NCBI RefSeq assembly: GCF_014297575.1
Contig: NZ_CP060412.1
Coordinates: forward strand, 2,294,001-2,358,000
Source: Dyella telluris
Lineage (GTDB): Bacteria; Pseudomonadota; Gammaproteobacteria; Xanthomonadales; Rhodanobacteraceae
DNA: 64,000 nucleotides
Direction of reading: 5' to 3'
Shown: piece after piece, positions 7,939-15,689 of the stretch
Numbering within the stretch: position 1 is the stretch's first letter
Layout: every line of letters begins with the position of its first letter
Position numbers and translations under genes: made by a program
The notes under the pieces: generated by a model
The model's database searches: none
What the model was told of the DNA's origin: nothing
The model's input: only the letters and a program-made list of their open reading frames with translations

Positions 7939-8819
7939 GGCGCGCCTCCCTTGGCCATCCTGCGTTCGAGTGGGCTTGGGATGGTGTCGAGCCCCTCTTT
8001 GCGGAGGATGGCCACGAATGATGCTTCTAGCCGGAGATGTTTGAGAGCCTGGACGACAAAGAAAAGCCGCGTCTGCGTGAAGTCCGCTGTCTTGGCCAAG
8101 AGTTGCTGTTTGCCAACTTCCCGCTCAAAGATCCGTCGGAGATTCTCTGCGGTAAGCTTTCTGCTCCCTTTGCGGTTTATCCCCGATGAATGACGCTCGT
8201 TCTTCCCGCGTAGCGCCCGTTGATCCAGGATCTTCCGAAGCAGGGCGAGCTTCTTTCCTTTGACGACGCCATGCGTGTAGGCATCGGCCAGCGCCTCCTG
8301 TATCCCCGCGTCATCGCTTCTAGCAATGGTCACGGCGAGGCTGACGGGGACGATGCCCTTTTCGACGGCGGCGAGGAGGCGCTCTTCGCCCCGCTCGAGC
8401 AAACCGAGGATCATGTTTACCCAGGAGGCGGTCACGCCGAGCTTGTCGGCAACCTCGGTGTCGTTGTAGCCGCGCCGATGCAGGCTCTCGATTTCCCGCA
8501 TGAGCTCCACGGCCTGGTGCTGGCGTCGCGCGATGTTCTCGACGAGGCTCATGACCATGCAATCTTCCTCATCGGCGGTAATGACGATGCAAGGGATGCG
8601 GTCCATTCCAAGAATCTGATATGCCTCAAGACGGCCTTGTCCACAGACCAGGTCGAACTCCTCCTTCCCATCATCGCTGGCCCGTCTTGTGACCGTGATG
8701 GGGCGCTTGAGGCCGATCTTTTCTATGTTCTCCACAATGGCCCGGTACTGGCGCTGGTTTCGGGCTCGAGGGTTGAGCACATGGATCTGAGATACGGGTA
8801 CGAGCTCAATGGTTCGCAT
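7935..8819 (-). CDS. ParB/RepB/Spo0J-family protein
   Basis: This 294-aa protein has the ParB N-terminal domain: a start typical of the family (IELVPVSQIHVLNPRARN), the CGQGRLEAY box near residues 57-66 and ENIARRQ near 93-99. A central HTH follows (EVADKLGVTASWVNMIL, about 118-135). The C-terminal third is less conserved and may mediate dimerisation. It lies 13 bases after the recombinase gene and overlaps the second ParB/RepB gene by four bases, so it is the middle gene of a three-gene operon. It should be a sequence-specific DNA-binding protein; the sites are not identifiable here. Confidence 0.75.
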   Translation of the reverse strand: MRTIELVPVSQIHVLNPRARNQRQYRAIVENIEKIGLKRPITVTRRASDDGKEEFDLVCGQGRLEAYQILGMDRIPCIVITADEEDCMVMSLVENIARRQHQAVELMREIESLHRRGYNDTEVADKLGVTASWVNMILGLLERGEERLLAAVEKGIVPVSLAVTIARSDDAGIQEALADAYTHGVVKGKKLALLRKILDQRALRGKNERHSSGINRKGSRKLTAENLRRIFEREVGKQQLLAKTADFTQTRLFFVVQALKHLRLEASFVAILRKEGLDTIPSPLERRMAKGGAP

Positions 8820-8832
8820 ACCAGTCCTCCGT

Positions 8833-10416
8833 TCAAGCGGCTCTGGCGAAGGCCGATCTCCCTGTCAGAGCGATCAAGGGTTCAAGGGAATCGAAGCGAT
8901 AGGCGTCCAAGGTGACAGCGTTGTTGTCCTCAGCTAGACGGAGCGGATGAATCGGTAGGTCAATGCGAGGAAAGAAGTAGTAGTCGAGGATAGTGTGCTG
9001 GTCGGCCGCCAGGCGTGCGACCAAAGTAATGTCCGGCGCGAGGCTGGTATCGAACCGGATTCGCCAGCGGAAGGCCCCGCTGATGAGTTGAAGGCAGCGG
9101 GTCAAGACCACTGACAGCGTGAACTCGTCATTGATCCACATGAGGTTCGATTGGCTGGGATCAGCACTGACGTTGCCGCACACCTTCTTAAGGTCAGCCA
9201 CGACGTTTTCGACGACATCCGGGAGCATTTGCCGCAAAGATCGGTTGATCTCGATGTACCGGTAATCTCGCTGGGCGCGAAAGCCGATCAACGAGTACGC
9301 TCGAACGAGCCCGCCAAAGCGACTGGCGTAGATATGGCTTGAGGGCATCCCTTCCTGCTCGTCTATGAGTAGGCCTGACAGGGTGCCCGTTCTTTCGTAG
9401 AGGCCTCGAAGCATCGCGAGCATCGCATCGCTATCGAGGTGCTCGGACCGAGCGGCAACAATGGCCTGGACTCGCTCAAATAGTTCGGGTGCGATGATGG
9501 AGTCGAACGCGCCATTGTGGCGAATCCACATGTCCTCGGCGTTCCGCACCCGCTTCTGCTTCAGCTTGAAGGAAGTGTGGTTATAGACGTTGTTGCCGAT
9601 GTACTTCTCGTTCGTCAGGATCTGGTGGATCGTGCCTCGCGTCCATGGGCGACCTTGGTCAGTCGTCAGTCCCAACGAGTTCAGTTCATCAGCTATGGCT
9701 CGCTCGTTCTTCTTCGCATGGAGAAAGGAGCGGTAGATCTCACGAACGACTGCGATTTCTTCGTCGGGGCCAGGCACAAGCACGACCCGATCAGTCTGGA
9801 GGCTCTTTTGCTCTCCACGGCCAAGTTGGCCCTTGGGCATGCGTTGTTCGTCCAGGAGCATCCTGCGAAGGCCGTAGCCAGGTGCCCCGCCTTGGCGGAA
9901 GCCGAGTTCTATAAGGCGGCATTGGCCCTGAAACACTTTGTTGGACAGCTCCCGGCTGTATTCGCCGGCCATGGCGCGCTTGACGCTCTTCATGATGGTC
10001 GCCATGGGGCTGCCATCGTTTTCGAAGGGCTCAGTGCAGTAGAAGACCTTTATCCCCGAGCGCCGGCACAAGTATTCGTAGTACGCACTTTCGTCGGCGT
10101 CCTGAAACCGGCCCCAGCGACTAATGTCGTAGACCAGAACGGCCCCGAAATCCGGAGAACCGGACTCGACATCGTGGATAAGTCGTTTGAGAGCGTCTCT
10201 GCCTTCAAGGCTCAGGCCGCTCTTGCCCTCGTCCGCATAGGTACGAACGATGTCCATCCCGTGCTGGGTGGCGTATTTCGCAATGGCGGCCTGTTGATTC
10301 TCGGTTGAGTAGCGCTGGTGGTCAGTGGACATGCGCACGTACTGGGCAGCCCTGAGGGGCAACCCAAGAACACCTTCCGACGGCGTTTCCGCCTTCCAGC
10401 CCACTGCCGCTCCCAT
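8833..10416 (-). CDS. Large serine recombinase
   Basis: The 527-aa protein begins at the ATG at 10416, with AGGG eight bases upstream; a GTG six bases earlier is possible. The resolvase domain occupies residues 22-170, with catalytic Ser30 in YVRMSTD, the DEGKSG box and VYDISRWGR. A recombinase domain follows (QGGAPGYGLRR to DQGRPWTRGTIHQILTNEKYIGN), then a long C-terminal DNA-binding region. Such enzymes integrate and excise elements at att sites. It heads an operon with two ParB/RepB-like genes. The usual zinc-ribbon cysteines of phage integrases are not evident, so this is a subfamily variant. Confidence 0.85.
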   Translation of the reverse strand: MGAAVGWKAETPSEGVLGLPLRAAQYVRMSTDHQRYSTENQQAAIAKYATQHGMDIVRTYADEGKSGLSLEGRDALKRLIHDVESGSPDFGAVLVYDISRWGRFQDADESAYYEYLCRRSGIKVFYCTEPFENDGSPMATIMKSVKRAMAGEYSRELSNKVFQGQCRLIELGFRQGGAPGYGLRRMLLDEQRMPKGQLGRGEQKSLQTDRVVLVPGPDEEIAVVREIYRSFLHAKKNERAIADELNSLGLTTDQGRPWTRGTIHQILTNEKYIGNNVYNHTSFKLKQKRVRNAEDMWIRHNGAFDSIIAPELFERVQAIVAARSEHLDSDAMLAMLRGLYERTGTLSGLLIDEQEGMPSSHIYASRFGGLVRAYSLIGFRAQRDYRYIEINRSLRQMLPDVVENVVADLKKVCGNVSADPSQSNLMWINDEFTLSVVLTRCLQLISGAFRWRIRFDTSLAPDITLVARLAADQHTILDYYFFPRIDLPIHPLRLAEDNNAVTLDAYRFDSLEPLIALTGRSAFARAA

Positions 10417-10450
10417 CCCCACGGCCCTGAGGCTTGGGATGATTAGGCAA

Positions 10451-10482
10451 AATATTGGAGTTTGTCAAGAAAATCCAACATT
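10451..10482. promoter_or_regulatory. Dyad operator candidate before the recombinase operon
   Basis: AATATTGGA (10451-10459) and TCCAACATT (10474-10482) form an inverted repeat with one mismatch, in an AT-rich stretch between the XRE gene and the recombinase start. It is well placed to be bound by the upstream XRE regulator. Confidence 0.4.
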
Positions 10483-10507
10483 TGTGATTTCGGCTACCTG
10501 GCCTGAT

Positions 10508-10822
10508 CTAGGCATCCGCAGTCGGCTCAACCATGGCGTCCATCAGTCGCAACAAGGCGCTTCGCTGGCCACCAGAAAGCGCTTGAAACCGCGTAATCAG
10601 GCGAATTTCCTCAGCTGCAGGCGGGTGTGGGAGATCGGATGCCACTAGCTCCCAGGGATGACACTTCAAGGGTTCGGCCAGTCGCAGGAGCCAGTCCACC
10701 GTAAGGCGCCGCTTTCCAGTCTCGAGAAGGCTGACCTGCTGATTTGTGGTGCCTGCTTCGGTGGCGAGGGTATCGAGAGATAGTCCTCGGGCTTCACGCA
10801 TGACCCGAATCCGATTTTCCAC
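10508..10822 (-). CDS. XRE-family HTH regulator
   Basis: I place the start at the GTG at 10822, four bases after the stop of the preceding gene, giving 104 aa that begin VENRIRVMREARGLS as XRE proteins usually do; longer starts would overlap that gene. The HTH spans about residues 4-58, including LATEAGTTNQQVSLLETGKRRL. The C-terminal 40 residues are probably a dimerisation part. It acts in the cytoplasm as a transcriptional regulator, probably of its own operon or of the recombinase operon just downstream, where a dyad is found. Confidence in the family is high; the target is inferred. Confidence 0.75.
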   Translation of the reverse strand: MENRIRVMREARGLSLDTLATEAGTTNQQVSLLETGKRRLTVDWLLRLAEPLKCHPWELVASDLPHPPAAEEIRLITRFQALSGGQRSALLRLMDAMVEPTADA

Positions 10823-10826
10823 GTAG

Positions 10827-11135
10827 CTAGCAGCCTTTGGGAGGATGGGATTGCCGTTTAGTTTGCACAAGGCGGGGCAGTACACCAATGACAGCATGGT
10901 CCACATCCGCAACGCCCGCGACTAAACAATAGTCGTTAGCAATTTGCCCCCTCGGGACCCAACGAGGCAAAGTTAGATGCCAATTGACCTTCGACGGATG
11001 GAACACTGGGAACTCAACGCCTCGGTCCTCCAGAATTGCGATCACCTGCTCCTTGGAACGTTGGGCATCGAGTTTTGGGGAATCGGGCGAGTTTCCACAT
11101 CCTTGGCCAAGTTCTGAGATCACAATGAAATCCAT
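10827..11135 (-). CDS. Hypothetical protein upstream of XRE regulator
   Basis: This 102-aa frame begins at an ATG behind GGTGAGG (nine bases) on the minus strand and ends four bases before the XRE gene, which supports a two-gene operon. The product (starting MDFIVISELGQG) has no recognisable motif, signal peptide or membrane segment. The middle (residues 24-70) has good protein character, with alternating hydrophobic strands, while the last 20 residues are basic. It may be a partner of the XRE protein, as in toxin-antitoxin-like pairs, but no toxin family is recognisable. Confidence 0.4.
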   Translation of the reverse strand: MDFIVISELGQGCGNSPDSPKLDAQRSKEQVIAILEDRGVEFPVFHPSKVNWHLTLPRWVPRGQIANDYCLVAGVADVDHAVIGVLPRLVQTKRQSHPPKGC

Positions 11136-11279
11136 GGTCCGATGCCTCACCACGCGTCGAAGGCTACATCCTCATTCACTGGGCTAAAACTGTCTGGCCG
11201 CCCGGGGCATTGATACGCCCAGCGGAGATGGGATGTCGCTGAAATGATGAACGAAACATAAACAGAAATAAAAGTAATT

Positions 11280-11317
11280 GTCTAAGATTGGAAAAAAGTA
11301 TTGCTCTAATGTCTAAG
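11280..11317. promoter_or_regulatory. Direct repeats GTCTAAG upstream of the restriction locus
   Basis: GTCTAAG occurs at 11280-11286 and 11311-11317, 31 bp (three helical turns) apart, in an AT-rich stretch just before the first gene of the restriction locus. It probably contains the promoter and an operator. The 219 bases between the divergent genes hold nothing else recognisable. Confidence 0.35.
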
Positions 11318-11354
11318 CATAAGTACATTGCCACCCATGACGGAGACCCTGGCA

Positions 11355-11600
11355 ATGCACACGACGAAACACTTCCAACAGCGAATGTCCCATCGAGGTA
11401 TCACCAAAGCGATGGTGGACATTGTGATGAGCTACGGAGAGGCAGAGGGGGACAAGGTGGTCCTTAACCGTAGGAATTCTGGCCGATTGCTTGAGGCTGT
11501 TCGGACTCTAGTCAAGATTCTGGATAAGGGTGGCTTGGTGGTTGTGACCAGCGGCGACGCCCAGCTGACCACGTACAACTACCAAGGGCGTTGCAATTGA
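11355..11600 (+). CDS. DUF4258-like small protein
   Basis: The ATG at 11355 lies nine bases after GGAG and gives an 81-aa product; an ATG at 11337 is less well supported. The N-terminus (HFQQRMSHRGIT) has the His..Arg-Met..Arg-x-Ile pattern of DUF4258 proteins, a small fold often compared with RelE-like toxins. It ends two bases before the methylase-like gene, so the two are co-transcribed and likely linked in function. It may be a nuclease or toxin-like accessory of the restriction locus; the family similarity is seen by eye and the activity is unproved. Confidence 0.55.
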   Translation: MHTTKHFQQRMSHRGITKAMVDIVMSYGEAEGDKVVLNRRNSGRLLEAVRTLVKILDKGGLVVVTSGDAQLTTYNYQGRCN

Positions 11601-11602
11601 AT

Positions 11603-13447
11603 ATGTCCACCGACAATGCCGGGCAGGTGCTGTTCCAGGTTCAAGACCTACTGCGCAATTCTCCCCTGGCTTCCAACGAATCAGGTCTACTGGCCTTCCA
11701 GCTTCTCGTGTGGGCGCAACTCTCCACTAAGGGCAAGCTCGATCTAGATAGCACCGTGGATGCGGCCCTGGCGCACGGCGCCACCGGCATAGTCGATGCG
11801 CTTAGCAGACTGGCTTTGACGGATGGCCCGATGGGTCAAGCCTTTGGCGATGCTGCGCGTAGGGCCCAATTCTCCGGTGACTACATCGTTTCGGCGGTAA
11901 CGGCAGCAAAGCGCCTAGCCGACGGAGGGATCTTCGAGCGCTTTTCACCAGCAGACGTCGTGGCCCACTTGCCACAGATAGGCACAGAACCCGTCACCGT
12001 CCCAGCAGAGGTGGCGAGGCTGATGGTTAACTTGGTTGTGAAAGGGGACCAGAGCTCGGTCTATAGCCCGTGGGAGTCCAGTGGACAGTTCGTTGGCGCG
12101 TTGCTTAACCAGCATGTCAGCCTATACGTCGAAACTCCATTCTCGACACCACTCCCGGCGCTCCTGAGCTTGTTCCGTGAGGCACCTACAGAAATGGTCC
12201 TCGCTAACCCGCTGCGCTCGCCCACGGCTATAAAAGGCGGACACCTGCAAAAGTTTGACGCGGCACTGTCAATCCCGCCGCTGAACATGGTCGTCAGCGA
12301 CGAAGCAGCGATGACCGATCTATATGGCCGCTTCCCGATCAAGAAGGCCACTTGGAACGGGCTCAACGTGCTACACATCGTGGCTCAGACCGGTGGCAAG
12401 GCAGCCATCATTGTCGCTAACAGCTTCTTGTTCGGACCTGGCAGGGACAGGGAGGTGCGCGAGTATCTGCTCCACAAGGGAATGGTGGAGGCGGTTATCG
12501 CATTGCCTGCTGGTCTGTTCAACATCACCAACATTCCATCAGCCTTGCTGCTACTCGATACGCAAGCCAATTGCCGCAAGGTTGGCTTTGTTGATGCCAC
12601 CCGGCCGTACTTCACCAAGGCGCTCAACAAAGGTAAGACGACGCTCGTCAACACCAACGCCATTGTCAGTTTCTGCAGTGCCTTGATGGGCGAACAGAGC
12701 GTGCTGGCGGCCGATGCGTTGGATGACACACTCGCTGTTGTCACTCCTGTCGAGGACATCCTCGGCAATGAGGCGTCATTGCAGGTTGATCGCTATGTAA
12801 TGGCCCACGAACAACGCAATTTGCAGGCGTGGCTGCGGGCAATGCCTACGGTCGCACTAGAAGATCTCGCCGACTTCCACAATCCCATCCCGAACAAGGA
12901 CCGCAACTCAGGTGCTCCTGCAGCGATCGAGGTCTATGAGGTGGGAGCGGCTGATCTGCCAAGCGCGGGATACATTGCCACTCCTGAGAAAACGGTCAGC
13001 GTGCAGCTGTCTAGCCGTCGTTCCGGCAACGCAGAAGAGGCTTTTCTTCGCCAAGGTGACGTTCTCCTTATTACCAAGGGCAGCGTGGGCAAAGTAGGTA
13101 TCGTGCCGGCCGATGTGCCGCCTGCAGGACCGGGCGGTTGGGTAGCCGGGCAATCGGCCATCGTTCTACGCGGCAGAGGTCAGTACGGCGATCTACGTGG
13201 CCTGGGACTTTGGATGCGCTCGCAAATGGGCAGAGACGTGCTCGCTGGCATTACATCGGGCGCCACCATCCCAATGATCTCGATTCAGACACTGCGCAGA
13301 CTCCAAGTGCCTGTCCTAACGCTAGAAGCCACACATCGTGCCGTAGAGGTGCTTAATCGTGAGGCAGAGATCCAGCGGGGGATTGAAGCCTTAAGAACTG
13401 AACAAGCCGGTCTGTCCGAACGGCTTTGGAATGAGCTACTGAACTGA
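11603..13447 (+). CDS. N6-methylase-like protein with degenerate motifs, fused to an HsdS-like region
   Basis: This 614-aa protein has the layout of a type I methylase core (residues about 1-380) followed by a specificity-like region (about 400-600; GDVLLITKGSVGKVG and the final IQTLRRLQVPVLTLEATHRAVEVL resemble HsdS target-recognition modules). The catalytic motifs are altered: the SAM-binding position reads YSPWESSGQF (154-163) where HsdM has DPTCGTGGF, and the NPPF position reads IPPL (224-227). Methylation activity is therefore unlikely. It sits between a DUF4258 gene and an intact hsdM-hsdS-hsdR set. A regulatory or DNA-recognition role, or a separate system, is inferred. Confidence 0.7.
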   Translation: MSTDNAGQVLFQVQDLLRNSPLASNESGLLAFQLLVWAQLSTKGKLDLDSTVDAALAHGATGIVDALSRLALTDGPMGQAFGDAARRAQFSGDYIVSAVTAAKRLADGGIFERFSPADVVAHLPQIGTEPVTVPAEVARLMVNLVVKGDQSSVYSPWESSGQFVGALLNQHVSLYVETPFSTPLPALLSLFREAPTEMVLANPLRSPTAIKGGHLQKFDAALSIPPLNMVVSDEAAMTDLYGRFPIKKATWNGLNVLHIVAQTGGKAAIIVANSFLFGPGRDREVREYLLHKGMVEAVIALPAGLFNITNIPSALLLLDTQANCRKVGFVDATRPYFTKALNKGKTTLVNTNAIVSFCSALMGEQSVLAADALDDTLAVVTPVEDILGNEASLQVDRYVMAHEQRNLQAWLRAMPTVALEDLADFHNPIPNKDRNSGAPAAIEVYEVGAADLPSAGYIATPEKTVSVQLSSRRSGNAEEAFLRQGDVLLITKGSVGKVGIVPADVPPAGPGGWVAGQSAIVLRGRGQYGDLRGLGLWMRSQMGRDVLAGITSGATIPMISIQTLRRLQVPVLTLEATHRAVEVLNREAEIQRGIEALRTEQAGLSERLWNELLN

Positions 13448-13607
13448 AAAATCTGGAACCAAAGCCGGAGCTAGAGTTGCGTTTCCGCGCCATATCAAAT
13501 TTTCCATAGCCTTATGGTTTTCAGCCCCGGAGATTGCCCATGACGCGATCCGCAGAGCTCCATCTAGGCCCCTGCAGCCCCTGGGCCATTCAAAGCCCGG
13601 AACCGGC

Positions 13608-13620
13608 AATAGTCGCTATT
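13608..13620. promoter_or_regulatory. Small dyad upstream of hsdM
   Basis: AATAG-TCG-CTATT lies 17 bases before the hsdM start. The 190-base gap between the degenerate methylase and hsdM otherwise holds AT-rich sequence suited to a promoter, suggesting hsdM-S-R can be transcribed on its own. Confidence 0.3.
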
Positions 13621-13637
13621 TTCATAACGAAACAATC

Positions 13638-15689
13638 ATGACCAAAAACGCACAAGTAGCTTCAGTCACGGTGGAAACTCCCAAAGCCATAGACACGACT
13701 CTAGCAGCCTTCATTTGGAAGAATGCCGAGGATCTATGGGGCGACTTCAAGCACACTGACTTCGGCAAGATCATCCTGCCGTTCACGCTGCTACGTCGCC
13801 TGGAGTGCGTGCTGGAACCCACGCGAGAGAAGGTTCGCGAGACTCACGCCAAGTTCAAGGACAAGGGGCTAGACACCGATCTGATTCTGCGCCAAACCGC
13901 GGGCTTGCCCTTCTACAACACCTCGCAGTACTCGCTGGCCACCTTGGGCGCGACCAAGACGAAGTCCAACCTGGAGGCTTATATCGCCGGCTTCTCGGAC
14001 AATGCCCGCGTCATCTTTGATCAGTTCAATTTCACCGACACAATCGGGCGCCTGGCCCGCGCCGACATCCTGTTCAAGATCTGCCAGAACTTCGCCAATA
14101 CCGACCTGCACCCGGATGTCGTGCCTGATCGGGTGATGTCCAACATCTACGAACACCTGATCCGTCGGTTTGGTGCAGAGGTCAATGAGGCGGCTGAAGA
14201 CTTCATGACGCCGCGCGACGTGGTCCACCTGGCCACCACCCTGCTGCTCGATCCCGACGATGCCCTGTTCCGTAACAACCCCGGCCTGATCCGTACGCTC
14301 TACGACCCAACCTGCGGCACCGGCGGCTTTCTCACGGACGCCATGAACCACGTCGATGGGTTTGCCGCCAAGGGTAAGGCGCCTCCTGTGCTGATTCCCT
14401 TCGGCCAGGAGCTGGAACCGGAAACCCATGCCGTCGCCTTGGCCAATATGCTGCTGCGCCGTCTGGAAACAGACCCCGCACGCGACCTCTCGGCTAACAT
14501 CGCCGGGCCTAAGTCCACACTGTCCCAGGACGCCTTCACGGGACAGCGATTCCATTACTGCCTGTCCAATCCGCCCTTCGGCAAGAAGTGGGAGAAGGAC
14601 CAGGCCGCGGTTGAGCGCGAAGCCAAGGAAAAGGGCTTTGAAGGCCGCTTTGGAGCAGGCACCCCGCGGGTGTCCGACGGCTCCATGCTCTTCATCCAAC
14701 ACCTGATTTCCAAGCTTGAGCACCCGAAAAAGGGCGGTGGCCGTGCGGCCATCATCCTATCGGGGTCGCCTCTGTTTACCGGCAACGCCGGTCAGGGTGA
14801 GACTGAGATCCGCCGTTGGTTGCTGGAAAACGACTACGTCGACGCGATTGTGGCCCTGCCTACAGACATTTTCTTCCGCACCGGCATCGGCACCTATATC
14901 TGGCTTCTGGCCAACAACAAACCCGCAGCACGCACAGGCAAGGTCCAGTTGATCGACGCCACGGGCATGCACACGCCCATGCGCAAGTCAGAGGGCAACA
15001 AGCGCCGCTTCATCAGCGACGAGCAGATCCAAGCTATCGCCCGGCTCTACGCCGACTTTGAGGCCGGAGAAAGCGTTCGGATAGTGGACTACCGTGACTT
15101 CGGCTACCGCCGGATCAAGGTTCAGCGCCCCTTGCGCTTGATCGCCAAGATCACCGAGGAAGGGATCGAAACCCTGCAAGCCAGCAAGGCGTTCACCAAG
15201 CTCGACGAAGCCGAGCAAGCCGCATGGGTTGCGCTGCTGCGCAAGCACTTGGGCCAGACACACGGCTACGAGTGGTTGGAGAACTTATCCGCGCTCGCAA
15301 AGAAGGCCGGTCTACCCAAGATTGCCAAGCCCTTGGCCATCGCCATCGAGAACGCATTGGGTGTGCGGAATCTCGACGCACCGGAAGTCCGCGATGAGGA
15401 CGGCAGTCCTGTGCCGGACAAGGAACTGGAAGATTTCGAGAGCGTCCCCCTGGACCAGGCCATCGACCACTACATGGCAGCCGAGGTTCTGCCCCACGTG
15501 CCAAACGCTTGGGTAGACAAAGGCTATACCGATGACCAGGACGGCAAGACGGGCAAGGTCGGCTACGAGATCAACTTCAACCGCTATTTCTACAAGTACG
15601 TGCCACCGCGCGACCTGCACGAGATCGACGCCGAGCTTAAAGCGGTGGAAAAGGAGATCGCTGCGCTGCTGGATGAGGTGGCGGAGTGA
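13638..15689 (+). CDS. hsdM: Type I restriction-modification methyltransferase subunit (HsdM)
   Basis: This 683-aa adenine-N6 methyltransferase has an intact SAM motif (DPTCGTGGF, residues 223-231) and catalytic NPPF (311-314). The HsdM N-terminal helical domain is seen before it (residues 15-200: LWGDFKHTDFGKIILPFTLLRRLE). The C-terminal 170 residues extend beyond the basic HsdM core, as in the larger type I subfamilies. With HsdS it methylates host target sites; with HsdR it forms the restriction complex. Its stop overlaps the GTG of hsdS by four bases (GTGA), so the pair is translationally coupled. Confidence 0.95.
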   Translation: MTKNAQVASVTVETPKAIDTTLAAFIWKNAEDLWGDFKHTDFGKIILPFTLLRRLECVLEPTREKVRETHAKFKDKGLDTDLILRQTAGLPFYNTSQYSLATLGATKTKSNLEAYIAGFSDNARVIFDQFNFTDTIGRLARADILFKICQNFANTDLHPDVVPDRVMSNIYEHLIRRFGAEVNEAAEDFMTPRDVVHLATTLLLDPDDALFRNNPGLIRTLYDPTCGTGGFLTDAMNHVDGFAAKGKAPPVLIPFGQELEPETHAVALANMLLRRLETDPARDLSANIAGPKSTLSQDAFTGQRFHYCLSNPPFGKKWEKDQAAVEREAKEKGFEGRFGAGTPRVSDGSMLFIQHLISKLEHPKKGGGRAAIILSGSPLFTGNAGQGETEIRRWLLENDYVDAIVALPTDIFFRTGIGTYIWLLANNKPAARTGKVQLIDATGMHTPMRKSEGNKRRFISDEQIQAIARLYADFEAGESVRIVDYRDFGYRRIKVQRPLRLIAKITEEGIETLQASKAFTKLDEAEQAAWVALLRKHLGQTHGYEWLENLSALAKKAGLPKIAKPLAIAIENALGVRNLDAPEVRDEDGSPVPDKELEDFESVPLDQAIDHYMAAEVLPHVPNAWVDKGYTDDQDGKTGKVGYEINFNRYFYKYVPPRDLHEIDAELKAVEKEIAALLDEVAE

